From Burhinus oedicnemus (Eukaryota > Chordata > Aves > Charadriiformes > Burhinidae): a stretch of DNA of 64,000 nt. The stretch covers positions 241,482 to 305,481 of the forward strand of contig VFFE01008908.1 of the NCBI GenBank assembly GCA_008921705.1, written 5' to 3'. This document shows positions 14,571 through 38,200 of this stretch, piece after piece. The translations under genes and the position numbers were made by a program. Under the pieces are notes generated by a model. That model worked only from the letters and a program-made list of their open reading frames with translations. It searched no databases and had not been told where the DNA came from. Position 1 is the first letter of the stretch; each line of letters starts with the position of its first letter.

Positions 14571-15879
14571 TTCTGTAATATTAGAGCCCTTTCTTTTCCA
14601 CTACCTTTGTTTTGGATGAATCCTATTATTTTTATAAAGAAGTGTTATTTGTGGCTATTAACTCATATGAGGGATGCTAATAGGAGTTTTCTTATCTAGT
14701 TACTTTCATACGAGGAAAATTAATACAGTGCCTTATGGATAAACATGAGATGTTTGGGGGCATAGCTGAGTAGGGTGCCTTGCCTTCATCTGAAAAGGTT
14801 TAATGTCCAGCAAAAAGGAATTTTAATCACAAACAAAAGTTGTAAAATTCTGGCCCTGTTAAATTCAGTAGGAATTTTGCTACCGACTTCAACGGGGTCA
14901 GGATTTCACCAATATCACTGGCAAAACTGCCGCAGGGAAGGAAATGTGGAAGTAGTCAAAGAGCCCTTTTCTCAGTTGTCTTTTCCGATGGTGTAGTTAA
15001 GAGATGGGATTGTTTGTTTAAAATACTTCAGCAGGAGTGACCTATTGAGACGGAGCATCGTCTTTCAAAGGGCGTTGTAGGGCAAAAAGAAGGGGTCGGG
15101 GAGGGATGTGGATGCTGGTTCTAGAAATAGGGTTGGGTATCGAAAACACTTGAGTTGGCGCTGGGTTTGGTAGACAATCCCAGAGGCAGTTGGGGTTTAC
15201 AGCCGGCTGTGGCGACCTGCCATTTGTCCGGGGCTGGGCTTCGTGCAGGTAAGGCTGATGCCTTCCGTCCTAGGAGAAAAAAAAAGATTGGTGCCACTTC
15301 TGCTGGGCTGAACGCTTGCAGTATTTCATGCAGTGTGATTAATTAAATTATTCCAGTGTTAACCTACTCTGGGCTTTGCTTTTAAAATGGATGAACAGAG
15401 GGGGTGGCAGGTGGAAAAAAAAAGCCCAAATGCTGAAGAGAGAGATTGCATTTCTCCCTAGTACGTCCCTAGGAAAGTCTTGCCTTTTATTTTAAGCCCG
15501 ATGCCTTCAATGAAATATCCAAGAAGATTGATTAGAAGCCATGCATAATGATAGCATGGAAATAAGAGACGTGCGGGGGTTAGATTGTGAAACAATGGAA
15601 CTAAAATAAAATATTAAAATGATTCTGTACTGTGTGAGATCTTGTTTTAAGATTTAGATAAAAATCCATGATTGTAGTTCTGGCAGCAGGCTACGTACGT
15701 TATTCTTTTTTTTTTTTTTTAAACCTATTTGGAAATGTATATATTTATTTCCCTTTACTGGCTCCGAACAGAGATGTTGCAACAGCACTTTGTGCCGAAG
15801 CAAATGCTCGGGCTGTGTTGTCTCCTCCAAACTGAGGAAGACCCCGTTATCGAGAATTTTCTCTGCAGCCCTTAATTAG

Positions 15880-16991
<1,112 letters not shown>

Positions 16992-17093
16992 GCCATCCTC
17001 GAATCTCCAGAAAAACAGCTAACACTAAATGAAATCTACAACTGGTTCACGCGAATGTTTGCTTACTTCAGACGCAACGCGGCGACGTGGAAG
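16992..17093 (+). CDS. FOXP1: FOXP1 coding exon: forkhead helix 2 and hinge
   Basis: A 102-bp, 34-codon exon, phase 0 at both ends, donor GTAAGC. It reads [34 protein letters not shown]: the end of helix 1, helix 2 and the lead into recognition helix 3. The alanine at 17061-17063 (FAYFRR) sits where most forkhead proteins have proline. In the FOXP family this change straightens the hinge and permits domain-swapped dimers, so that property is kept here. The exon ends on AAG, and the next exon must begin in phase 0. Joining it directly to the exon at 24000 would create TAA at once. Confidence 0.97.
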
Positions 17094-22244
<5,151 letters not shown>

Positions 22245-22414
22245 GGTGCCATTCGCACCAACCTCTCACTGCATAAGTGCTTTATCAGAGTAGAGGATGA
22301 GTTTGGGTCCTTTTGGACTGTTGATGATGAAGAGTTTAAACGTGGCCGTCATATTCAACGAGGCCGTCCTCGAAAATACTGCCCTGATGAAAACTTTGGC
22401 GAGCTTGTTGCACA
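22245..22414 (+). CDS. FOXP1: FOXP1 alternative forkhead exon (18b type, pluripotency-associated)
   Basis: A 170-bp exon, phase 0 in and phase 2 out, acceptor GTCCCAG, donor GTAAGA. It begins [20 protein letters not shown] and ends YCPDENFGELVA plus two bases that complete His with the next exon. It replaces the standard exon and is 16 codons longer. At the two key base-contact positions Asn becomes Gly and His becomes Thr (22257-22259), while LSLHKC is kept. The wing carries a basic tail KRGRHIQRGRPRKY. It corresponds to the exon described in human and mouse as embryonic-stem-cell specific (FOXP1-ES), whose product has altered DNA specificity and supports pluripotency. An intact frame and intact splice sites here show the exon is maintained in birds; its expression cannot be judged from sequence. 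Confidence 0.95.
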
Positions 22415-23999
22415 GTAAGAGCTTTTACTTGCTTTAATTTTTTTTTTCTGCTGTTGCTTTGCTTTGCATGATTTACCCATCTCATGTAGACTTGCATTTC
22501 ACGAAATAGTGACATCACCTTTGCTGCTAAAGAAACTAAGTTTTTGGTTGTTGCGTGTATTTTGTGTGTCCTACTCTGATAATCCAAATGCCCGTAGTAA
22601 TAACTCTACTTTGACATGTTTGTTATAGCGTTTGTTTATAGTGCAATGTAGACTAAAATAATTATCCGCGCTAGTGCAGATATGCTGCTGTAGACCTGTC
22701 AGGAAGACAGATATATGCCAGGAAAGGCTTCAGATAAGTTTTAATTCTGATATTTTCCTTTGCTTTCAGTCGTATGCCTTGTTTTGCAACTCTTAATCAG
22801 AAAGAGAGTAAGGTGCCTGTAAGACAGAAACGCTGAATTAACTTTAAAAAAGTTTGAAAGTGCAGGGAGACCGGCTGTAAAGATTATAATCAACAGGCCG
22901 TCCTGTGTCTACAAGAACCACGCACAAATATTCCTGGGGTTCCCAAAGCAATTTTCTTTGACCTTTACTCGAAGGCCATCTCTCCGGGATAACTGATCTT
23001 TGCTGGTCCCTGTGCGAGGGGCTTAGTTAAGACTCTTCTCACCATGATTTATTCCCACATTAAAAAAAAAAAAGGGGCAAAAAACCCCAAACCCAGTAAG
23101 TGATAAAACTTTTTGAACATTTTTTGCATTGGCACTTTTTATCTAGTTTGTATTTGATGATTTTTTTAATTTTTCTTCCCCTCTGGTGGAACCAGTGATA
23201 TTTAGATGCCGGCTAAAGAGAGAGCGGATACGCTTGGCATTCATTTTTCTCAAATCTGGCTCCTTATGTAAAGTTAAGATGACTAAAGTAAGGGTCCAAA
23301 ATAGCACACCAGAATATTCTTTATCAAAACGGCCCTTCAGGGGAGCGTGTGTTGTTTTGCGTGGTCCGTACCGCTCCACTGCGGTGCAGCAGTGCCTGCC
23401 GTCGTGCCTCCATGCCCACAGCCCATGTTTGGGGTGGTGGCGGCGGTGGCAGCCGCTCACCGGGACCGCTTGCCGTTTTCCTGGCAGGACGTAACGCGGC
23501 TCAGATCCTCTCTCATCATGGTCCCCTGCTCCATTGCGAGGGACTCTGCTGCCAGTGACTTAGCGAATAATTTTCATGAAGTAGTATTTAAAATGTCCCG
23601 TGATGCTTTTGATCATAGCCTCCTCATGATGGACCTTTACATGGTAACTGGCTCCCAGACACGACGAATATTGGAGAATTTCTCCTGAACACAGCTAAAA
23701 TGAGCAGAGATGCCAAGATGTGCTACTAACGCAGGGTAGTAGAACACATGGCGAGGTAACGTCGAGAGATAATGATGTTCCTTATTTAGTAAAGGCAAAT
23801 ATGATAACCGTAGCCTAAAACTCAGATATTTTCTTTAAATTAAAAAAAAAAAAAAAAAAAAAGAGTAACTAAAGAGAACTTGTATGGAAAAACAGTCTCA
23901 GCTCTAGTTTTCTGGTGTGGGAGGAAGCATTACATGCTTGAAACGCTCGCGCAGAAGTTGGTTGCATTTAACTCTCCTTTTTATGTTTTTCTTATGCAG
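22415..23999 (+). other. FOXP1: FOXP1 intron after the alternative forkhead exon
   Basis: A 1585-bp intron holding the splicing motif cluster at its start, a short GC-rich stretch near 23.35-23.48 kb, and an A20-type run near 23841-23861. The acceptor CTTATGCAG precedes the exon at 24000. The T that opens that exon completes either Gly (after 18a) or His (after 18b). Confidence 0.85.
22430..22470 (+). promoter_or_regulatory. Downstream TGCT cluster and RBFOX-type TGCATG next to the alternative exon
   Basis: TGCT at 22430, 22449, 22455 and 22460, then TGCATG at 22465-22470, all within 56 bases of the donor. TGCATG downstream of an exon is the classical RBFOX enhancer position, and the TGCT motifs fit MBNL. 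Together with the upstream cluster this brackets the exon. Function is inferred. Confidence 0.45.
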
Positions 24000-24069
24000 T
24001 AACCCTTCTCTTATTAAAAACATACAGACCAGCCACACCTACTGCACACCTCTCAATGCTGCTTTACAG
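24000..24069 (+). CDS. FOXP1: FOXP1 coding exon after the forkhead
   Basis: A 70-bp exon, phase 2 in and phase 0 out, acceptor TTATGCAG, donor GTAAGA. The first base completes the split codon, then it reads [20 protein letters not shown] and ALQ. It follows wing 2 of the forkhead and is shared by both forkhead splice forms. If both alternative exons were skipped, the preceding AAG would be followed by TAA (24000-24002), an immediate stop. The sequence is paralogue-diagnostic for FOXP1. Confidence 0.96.
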
Positions 24070-27000
24070 GTAAGATTAATGACTGTAGCAAATATGCAAC
24101 AGAGGCGTGTGTCTTCCCCACTCATTTCAAAATATATTAGCCTTGCTCTAATTAGATATTAAATTTTAATTCCGTTAAACTTTTTTCTTAAGTGCATAAA
24201 GCATCATAGTCCCTGGAGGCAAACACATATCAGGCTGCTTCAGCATTAGCTAGATGCTTAGCATTTTGAATATTGTGGCAAAAAAATTAAAAGTTCACTT
24301 ATTAATATTTATCAGCAGTATCATAATTTCCATCCTCTTATTTCAGAATTTCACTTGAGGCAAAAATACCACAAGTGTAATTACTCTAGCACAGCTATTA
24401 ATGTGCTGAATGATAGGATACTGCGGCACGTGACCTTCTATTGTTCGTGGGTTTAAAGAGAAAGCAGATCATTTTTCCCCCTTTTCTTTTAAGGGCTATT
24501 TTTGCATATCTTCCTATTGTTGGTAAAAAATAAACGTCGCAATTCCTATAAGAAAAAAAAATAAGATCATTTTTATTGGTTTAAACTGTACTATAATTGT
24601 AAGACAAAAAAATCTGGTTTTTCACGATGTAGAAATACGCAAAGTGTCGGTGCACAATTAATAAGTTGCAGCCTAAAAGTATGCGCGTCTCCAGCCCTTT
24701 TTCACGTGCTGTGTTACCAGGTTGGCATTTTTTTCCCCTCTCGACAAATTCCCGAGTCTATCTCAGAAACCCCAGGTAAAGTCAGGAGTTGCTGTAGGAA
24801 CCCAAGCTACGAATGCATTACCGTGCCCTGAATTTGCAGGGAAGGGGGGATTGTGCTTGTGCAGGGGTTCAAGCCTCTTCCATTGAGTGTGAATTTATCC
24901 AGGAGGCAGCACCGTGCGTGGTCGCACCCTGGTTGGTTGTGGAGAGCCGCTTGTTGAGAAGTTCACTGATGGCCATGGATATTTGCTTGGGCAACCGCGT
25001 TTTGTGGAAGGTTTAGCCGACTTCTCTTTTCAGAACCGAGAGAGAGATTATTAGGAGAAAAGCCATGTTCTGCATTTCTTCTAATTATTTGAGTTTGTGC
25101 AGTAACTTCTGAAAAGCAAAGGAAAGCATGTTTAAATGAAGCAACTGTAAATACCATTCATTAGTAACTTATTTTCCCTTGAGTCTTGTGAAGTGTGATT
25201 TTTAAAGACTGCTTTGTCTCTTGAATAGTATTAAGATTACAAGCACATTTTACATTCATGAGGCTGAAAGGCAAAAGTGAAATGATCCTGCATTTCTTCA
25301 CATTGTTAACTATGTGACTAATTTCAATTAATATGCTTATCATACGGAACTGTTCGTGTTTTATTTCTGAAACACGTGTCGTTGTCGTCATCTCCATCCA
25401 TTCTTGTCTTTTGTGATAACCTCCAAACTGTTTCCATTTCCCACTTTTCCTGGAAGCGGCACGTACTCATGCCCCCTCCAGAGCATCGTGTGAACTGAGT
25501 TGATGGAGAGAAGAGCCTGGGCCAGATTTGCTACCGCGGTGGCCCCTCTAATAAATGGGGGTGAACAATATTCATTGCACTGAGACAGGTCCTCGTTTAG
25601 GTTGAAAATCCACCAGCAGGTTCCTTGCTTCTCTCCCCCCGTTGGATTTTGGAGGCGGAATGCCGGCGGGTGCTGGGGCGCTGTACAAGGGTTTGGGCAA
25701 AGCCATGTGGGTGGCCAACGCTATGTGGGCAGTTCGAACCTCGCTTGGGCAACAACCTTCCTCCTAGGACACAAGGCCGCTTTACCTGCCAGTTTCTATG
25801 TTCATTCTAATTAATAATTAACAAACAGTGTTCCCCTGGCAAAGACTGACTCTTTGCACGTCCCCGTGAGCGCAGCGGCCGCCTCTCCGGGGGACAGCAC
25901 GGTGTGCTGTGTGCCACCAGGATGGCTTTTTCTTCTCCTGTGGGGTGGCAGAGCTGCCCCTCTCCTTCACCCCGACCCCTCTGCCGGCTCCTCCATCTGT
26001 TTTCCCTCGCGGCCAGGGAGAAGCAGCAGCTCTCTCCCCGCTCTGTGTGTGGAAGGTACGGGGACTCCAGCTCTCACCAGCGCTCTCTTTTCCCAGCGGG
26101 TGGCTGAGGGCTCCCAAAACACCCCCCTTCCCTATTATTATCTTTATAGCGGATACTCCTCATGTCCCACCTCTCCCCCAGTAAATTGCTTTACTGCAAT
26201 TACAAGTTATCACTATGGGTGAAGAACTTGAGTCATTATTTTGCCAAGTGCAGGAAATGTGAACCATTCTTTGCATCCCCTAATCACAATGAGTTTGCCG
26301 GTTGTTGAATCAAGAAGATAAAAATAATCCTCCCCGTTAGAATAGCTTTTGTAATCACGTGTGACACATAGGGCTGCACATGGAGAGGTCAACCTAAGGA
26401 AGAATAAAAGGGGCCATGCTCCTGAAGATGCTGCAGTCAGAGCTGGCCGTGCACCCCCCTTCCCATCCCGTCTCCCCCCGCCCGGTCTCTGGCTGTGCTT
26501 GCCTGGAAAAAACTCTGCCGGCTCAGATGGCAACAAGCAAGGAGTTTTGTCCCACGAATTAGGAGCAGGCGGGAGCGTGGGGAGTACATTTGCATGAATT
26601 CCCCTCCCACAGGCAGGGTTTGCATCTCGCAGACCTGGAGTCTGATGGATTTTTTGGCTCCGTCGCCACAGCCGGCTGACCTCCCCCCCCGGAGCAGGTC
26701 GAGCGCTGCCGAGCCAGCGTCTGTGGCTCTCCGGCAGTGACACGGCTCAGAGAGCTGCGGATGATGTCAGCCAGATCCAGCTGGGATGGGTGAAATGGTT
26801 AAATGTCCTTCGAGTCCCTGGGCAATACGGCCTTGGAAAGCCGTGGATCCCATCTCCGCCAAACGCTGGGCTCCTCCGGGGCTCCGGGCTTCTGCACTCC
26901 CACCGCTGCCGCGCCGGGCACAGGACTGTGCCGTCAACATGAGCTAATGCTGACACACAGTAAATATTAGCAGGCAGAACGGTGGGAATCAGAAGGAAAA

Positions 27001-27717
27001 TATTTAACAGTTCATTCTCTTCCTACAAAGATTTCCATTTAGAAAGTTAACTCCAGTGTGCCTCTGCGTGGTATTTCTTTAGAACGAGGAAAAATCGAAA
27101 TAAAATGGTGAGATCTGTAATAGCCAAGATAAAAGCTGAGTTGCTGAGGCTTTAAAAAATTTCACACGAACTGATTCAGCTCTCGGGTAGATCAGTGCCA
27201 CTCGGACTGATGCAGGTAGTGCTAACCGCAGCTTCACGCTTGTGTCACGAGAGAAACCAAACTCGGTAGCGCTGCCCTCCTGCCTGGTGCCTGTTTGCGC
27301 TGGTAGGAAGCAGTTATCAGCTGAGCGACTTGTAATTTTTTTTATCCCCCGTTCCATTAAAAACAGAACCCAAACCTAAGCCACAAAAAAACCCAAAGCC
27401 CCAAACATAATTTTGCAAAATGAAAATAGGAACGGGATGTTGTAATTTTTCCAGGGGGTGTAATTCCAAATAGGGAATGGAAAGCTCCGTCCTCTCACAA
27501 GCCAATACAGCTATGAATGCTTAAACCCAGATCTAAATGATGTTAAATTTCCCTTGGTGGAATCGGGGTAATACCTATCAGAAAGCACAATATTTAAAAT
27601 AAACGGTAATTGCAAATAATGTAAATGCGGAGAATGTTTTGGAATAAGTGAGCGTGTTGTGTAATGTATAAAACCGTTAGTCATGGCTCTTCATATCCTT
27701 GTTTGTGTCCCTGGCAG
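24070..27717 (+). other. FOXP1: FOXP1 intron, 3.65 kb
   Basis: GT-AG intron, AT-rich from 24.1 to 25.4 kb with scattered TAAT cores, and GC-richer between 25.8 and 26.9 kb. The 26221-26370 stretch (TCATTATTTTGCC, CCCTAATCACAATG) resembles enhancer-type non-coding sequence. Frames of up to 176 codons near 26.2-26.7 kb show no recognisable domain. The acceptor is CCCTGGCAG. Confidence 0.75.
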
Positions 27718-27884
27718 GCTTCAATGGCTGAGAACAGTATACCTCTATACACTACTGCTTCCATGGGAAATCCCACTCTGGGCAATTTAGCCAACGCGAT
27801 GAGGGAAGAGCTTAATGGTGCAATGGAGCATACGAACAGTAACGGGAGTGACAGTAGTCCAGGACGTTCCCCTATGCAAGCAAT
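27718..27884 (+). CDS. FOXP1: FOXP1 coding exon: C-terminal region
   Basis: A 167-bp exon, phase 0 in and phase 2 out, acceptor CTGGCAG, donor GTAAGT. It reads [38 protein letters not shown], then [17 protein letters not shown] with a split Met codon. It is serine/asparagine-rich and has no catalytic or DNA-binding motif. The SDSSPGRSP segment offers proline-directed phosphorylation sites. The stretch is strongly conserved in FOXP1 and differs from FOXP2, so the assignment is secure. No indels or stops. Confidence 0.96.
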
Positions 27885-33931
<6,047 letters not shown>

Positions 33932-34467
33932 GTATGTCTGACATCGTTATCCTGAGAATGAAGATTGGAAGAACACGTCAAACTTAGCTGTGAAATCTCT
34001 CCATTATTGTACAGTCTGGAGGATTCTCAGTCCACTTTGACAACTATGAAATATGTTAACTCTTAGTGCCATCAAGTATCCCATTTGGGAGTATTTTTGA
34101 TTTTTCTACTTTTTGTTGAAAAAAGGAATTTGTACTCTGTGCATTGGATGGACTTGTTTGGTACTTGGGATTTTCCTCTCTTACAGTCAACATCAGTGTT
34201 GTAAATTTGCTAAACTGATTCACTTGCATTTAGCAGCCAGCTGTGGACTGCAGGTCCTGCCAATTTTGGACACTTGAGGACATCAAACTGAGCATGTACA
34301 CCTGAACTGCAGATCAAGTCTTTGCCCAGATTTTAAGGATTCCAATGGACAACATATTTGCACAGTACTGCATGTTGATTATCACTGCCTTTACTCCATT
34401 TCTTTTTGGTTTTTTTGGTTGGTTTCTTTTTTTCTTTTTTTTTTTTTTTTTTTTTCTTCCCTTTGGG

Positions 34468-34487
34468 NNNNNNNNNNNNNNNNNNNN
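34468..34487. other. Assembly gap (20 N) in the 3' UTR
   Basis: Twenty N flanked on the left by an interrupted T tract (34428-34456) and on the right by about 20 T. Probably a homopolymer-induced assembly break; the T runs either side may be one tract. Confidence 0.95.
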
Positions 34488-34579
34488 ATTTTTTTTTTTT
34501 TTTTTTTTGATAAGGCATAAAAGAAACTCATTCCTTACATCAACTGTAATTCCATCATTCCATGTCTGTTGATACAGAC

Positions 34580-34585
34580 AATAAA
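34580..34585 (+). terminator. FOXP1: Polyadenylation signal AATAAA (first)
   Basis: Canonical hexamer about 650 bases after the FOXP1 stop codon. Confidence 0.6.
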
Positions 34586-34636
34586 AAATGTTGTGTAGTC
34601 AGTACTAATTACTGACATTATAGCATTCTCAAATGC

Positions 34637-34642
34637 AATAAA
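34637..34642 (+). terminator. FOXP1: Polyadenylation signal AATAAA (second)
   Basis: Canonical hexamer 57 bases after the first. It is followed within about 45-60 bases by TTTTTGTTTTGTGT-type sequence suited to cleavage-factor binding, so it is the more likely functional one. Confidence 0.65.
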
Positions 34643-34800
34643 AATGCTGGTTGTTCACACTGGTAATGCAAGTTGCCATGTCCGACGTTTTTGTTTTGTG
34701 TCCCGTTCCCCCCCCCAATGACTCCCATGTCGCATCCCCCGAGGCCCCGGGCCCCAGCGCTCATCCGTGGAGCAGACGGTTGCATCTCACCCGTGTCCCA

Positions 34801-35220
34801 GCACGTTCATGGACAGCCTCATCGCTCTCCTTGGATCTCCCCCAACCACATCAAGTCGCAAGATATTTTAGCGACGGTTTCACGGCCCGTCTGCGCAGGG
34901 CGCTCGTTTGCTGCTGGAGCGCGGGAAGCAAGGAAGACGCTGTCGTTCGAAGAATTCACCCACTTTTCCAAGGAAGTCCATCGGCGTTTGACCAGTAGGG
35001 TCACGGGGCGTTGAGGGTATTTGCTTTCTCGTTGGACTCCACTTCGAAGGACGGAAGAAAGGGTTTGGGGCCTCATCGTGCACATCCTTCCAAGCGCGGT
35101 GCCCTAACGGGAGCTGCGCTGCCGCCTTCGGTGGGAGGGGTTCGATGCGTGTCGTACGTGTGCGGAAGGGGCTTTGCGGGATCAACCGCTTGGTCCACGA
35201 GACCGTGAGGAGCAAAGTCC
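34801..35220 (+). promoter_or_regulatory. CpG-dense block just downstream of FOXP1
   Basis: A hand count gives about 37 CpG in 420 bp, close to the number expected by chance at this GC content, whereas the flanking DNA is strongly CpG-depleted. It begins about 140 bp beyond the predicted cleavage site. Open frames of up to 115 codons overlap it but resemble no protein I know. It could be an antisense or downstream promoter, or an unmethylated GC-rich patch. Confidence 0.4.
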
Positions 35221-38200
35221 CAAGTCATGTTGTCACCTGAGACAAACTTTAAAGGAAAAAAACCCACCTTCTTTTCTTTCGAGTAAGCATGCATTTATTT
35301 TCTTCATCAAGTTTTATAAAGAAAAATAAAATGTTTAATAACTAGCATTAGCAGCAAACTGAAATTTCAGAGGAGAGATTTTTCATGAATAATTCATTAA
35401 AATTTCACATCTGCAAGATTAGTCATCCAAATAAAATGCTAATGTCAAAAACATGCACCGTCTATAATATTCTCATCAAGAAATCTTTTTGCATATAATG
35501 ATAAATGCTTAAATTAGTACAAATGATTTTATAAAAATATTCTATCATAAAATTATACCAGATAACTACTTTTTTTTTGGGGGGGGGGGGAAATCTTTGC
35601 ACACTCACTCATTACAATGTGTCTCAAAATGGTATTGACTGGTAGATTTTAATAATCAAAATACAGAGAATAAAATTCGGGTTTGGTCATGTATTGCACT
35701 TTTATCACTGGTGAGGTTTCAGTAAACTGGAGAGGTCCCACTTTTGGGGTTAAAATTTTCCCAAGCCACAGGCAGAGGGTGTTAAGCCAGAACTTGACGG
35801 GTGTTTTGTCTGGAGTGCTCTGCGTCTCCAAAACGCGGGTGGGAGAGTCAGCTCCAGGTAGGAGAATACGTCCCCGAGTGAATCCCAGCAGGGCGCTCAG
35901 CTCCTCTGCGTGAGGACAGTGTGTCCCCATGCAGGTCACCAGGAGGGGACCCAGGCAGGCCGTGAGCTGTGAAGCCATCAGAGATGACTTGGGTATTTCA
36001 CCTTCCCGGGCACCTCAGCGCTGGCGTGCCCATGGCATGCGTGAGGTGGGGGTGACCCGACCATGTTGTTTGTCGTCTGCTGACCTTCTGGGGCCTGGGG
36101 TTTAGGGAGAGCTGCCAAACGCAGCTTGTGCTGAGGAGCTGGCACTGAGTTGAGGAGTGGGATCAGGCCCTTCCCCTCCTGGGGAGTTGATGCCGCCCCA
36201 CCAGCGGGCGAGTGCCTGGCTCTTTGCTGGATGTCGAACGCGACGTTTTTTGTATCATCTTTGTGTTAACAATCCCATTTCTCCTCCCTGGCAGCCATAT
36301 CGTGGAACATCACAAAATGCCTTCCTGCTTCCCAGCGCTGCCACCAGCAACAGCCAGCTGGGAAATACCTTTTCCAGTCAGAAACGCTGTTTTCCACCAC
36401 AGCTGAAAAGCACTTTTATGGTCAGTGGGGAGGCAATGCGTCTCTGAGTAGCTTCCAAAGAAAACCGGAGCCAGTGCATGGTTTTTCTGGGTTTCTCCTG
36501 CACTGGAGGGAGGAGCAGCAGAAGGTACGGGGGTCCCAGCAGAGGAGCTGGAGGCCCAGGAGGACGTGGCAGCCGAGGGGCTCCGTGCACACCCAGCTGC
36601 TCTCCGTGGATGATCTGAACGGTGACATTTAACTTGGGCCATGATCACAGAGTGTGACAAATTTCACATTATTGGACTAATTTAAGGGACTAGCAACTCT
36701 TGGTGCCTCTCGCTGAATCGCAGACACACACACCCCCCCTTCCTCACAACAAAGTGTAATTAGCCCTTCTTGACCTATTAATCAGGCTCCATCTTCAGTG
36801 ATGATGTTAAACGTTCGTTTAATGGTGTGTTAATCAGGGCTATCTTTCATCTTCGTTGCAGCGGTGGCTAATTCCGGCATGTCCAAGCGCTCTTCGTCCT
36901 CCACAACAACCCACCATCTCCCCCAACGGCGATGACCAACGTGGTGGGACGTGGCCCTCAGGTGCTCGCAGCCTCCGTGCTCTCTGCACCCGGGTTTACC
37001 CCAAACCCCCAGGGCTAAGGCGTAGCAAAGTCTTTTTTTTTGCCCCATTTTATTAGCTTCGTTAGGTACTTCCAAAACACATGAGCTAGAAACGGTGAAC
37101 CACGTCACCTTGGGGTATTTAACAAAAAAATAGTCCCTCCTCCCTTTTTATTCCACAGGAAATGTCTCTGTCTACCTGGAGAAAAAGAAAAAAAAACCCA
37201 ATCAAATCACTTTGTGGGGTTTTGTATGTATTTATTTAGAGGCCTTCAGTGGCCATTTTTTAATGCATCTCAGAAGCCTGAAAAACATTTTTTTTTTTTC
37301 TTCAAGTTATAATGTTAATTTGAAGGTAACCGTCCTTTCAAGGATTAATTCCAGCCAAAGCAATAACCATTATTTACCAGAGTTTGACATTTTTATCACT
37401 CATCATATTAGCAAATTTCCATTGAAAATGCTAAAATGGTTTGTCATAAGGCACATAACTGCTTTGGCTGTAAAAATGACCAACACAAGTGCCTGTACTC
37501 AAACATTAAATTATACTGTAATTAATAAAGACAGTTAAACTGTCTACTAGCAACAGCAATTTAGGTAACCACATTTGATCGGCTATAAATTGTAACTACA
37601 TTAAAATTCCAGAAATATTAGCAATATGGATTACTTGATGGAAATAGGTGCTGATCACCAACACTCCTATTTTACAACGGAAGCACAGGTCATGTTGGCC
37701 ACAAAACTGTGGGCGAAGATCAAGGCTGAGTACTTTTAATCTTGTGAAACAAGCAATTACAAATAGTTGCATCGATTTGTTAAAAAGCTTTAGGTGACAT
37801 AAATTGTTTCCTGTTTAGCTTATTGCTCCGATACATAAATGTCACTGAGTATAATATTAATTAGGGTCAGAGAACAACAAGGGTCGGGTGATACCGTGTG
37901 CGATCAAGGATGTGTCAAGCCTTTGTGAAGGCAAGAAAAGCTCCGGCCCCCTTTGCGCCGCGGCGCTCGACGCCTCATTTTATGTGATGACAAAAGAAAG
38001 TGAAGGAAACTGTATTTTAATACGTGAAGTAATTACTTTAGTACTAGTATAATTTTACGGTATAGGGTAAATTACAATGTTTTCATTCTCCTGCTCTTGC
38101 CACATAACATAAAAATCCACATATAGCATCAATAAAATAGAATACTGTTTATAAAGGCTTTCTGCTGCACAAGACCAACACTATTTCACCTAGCAGATGG

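Larger units (their letters stand above)
33932..34660 (+). other. FOXP1: FOXP1 3' UTR (at least the proximal form)
   Basis: Non-coding sequence following the stop, running to two AATAAA signals. It includes a 7-base match (CACTGCC, 34383-34389) to the miR-34/449 seed, and T-rich sequence interrupted by a 20-N gap at 34468-34487, so its true length is uncertain. A TG/T-rich stretch near 34685-34700 fits a downstream cleavage element. Mammalian FOXP1 mRNAs have much longer 3' UTRs, so this may be only the proximal polyadenylation form. Confidence 0.7.

Noticed and set aside
14130..14699. 189-codon open frame over the intronic CpG island
   Set aside because: Stop-poor because of GC content; sequence does not resemble any protein and the opposite strand is equally open.
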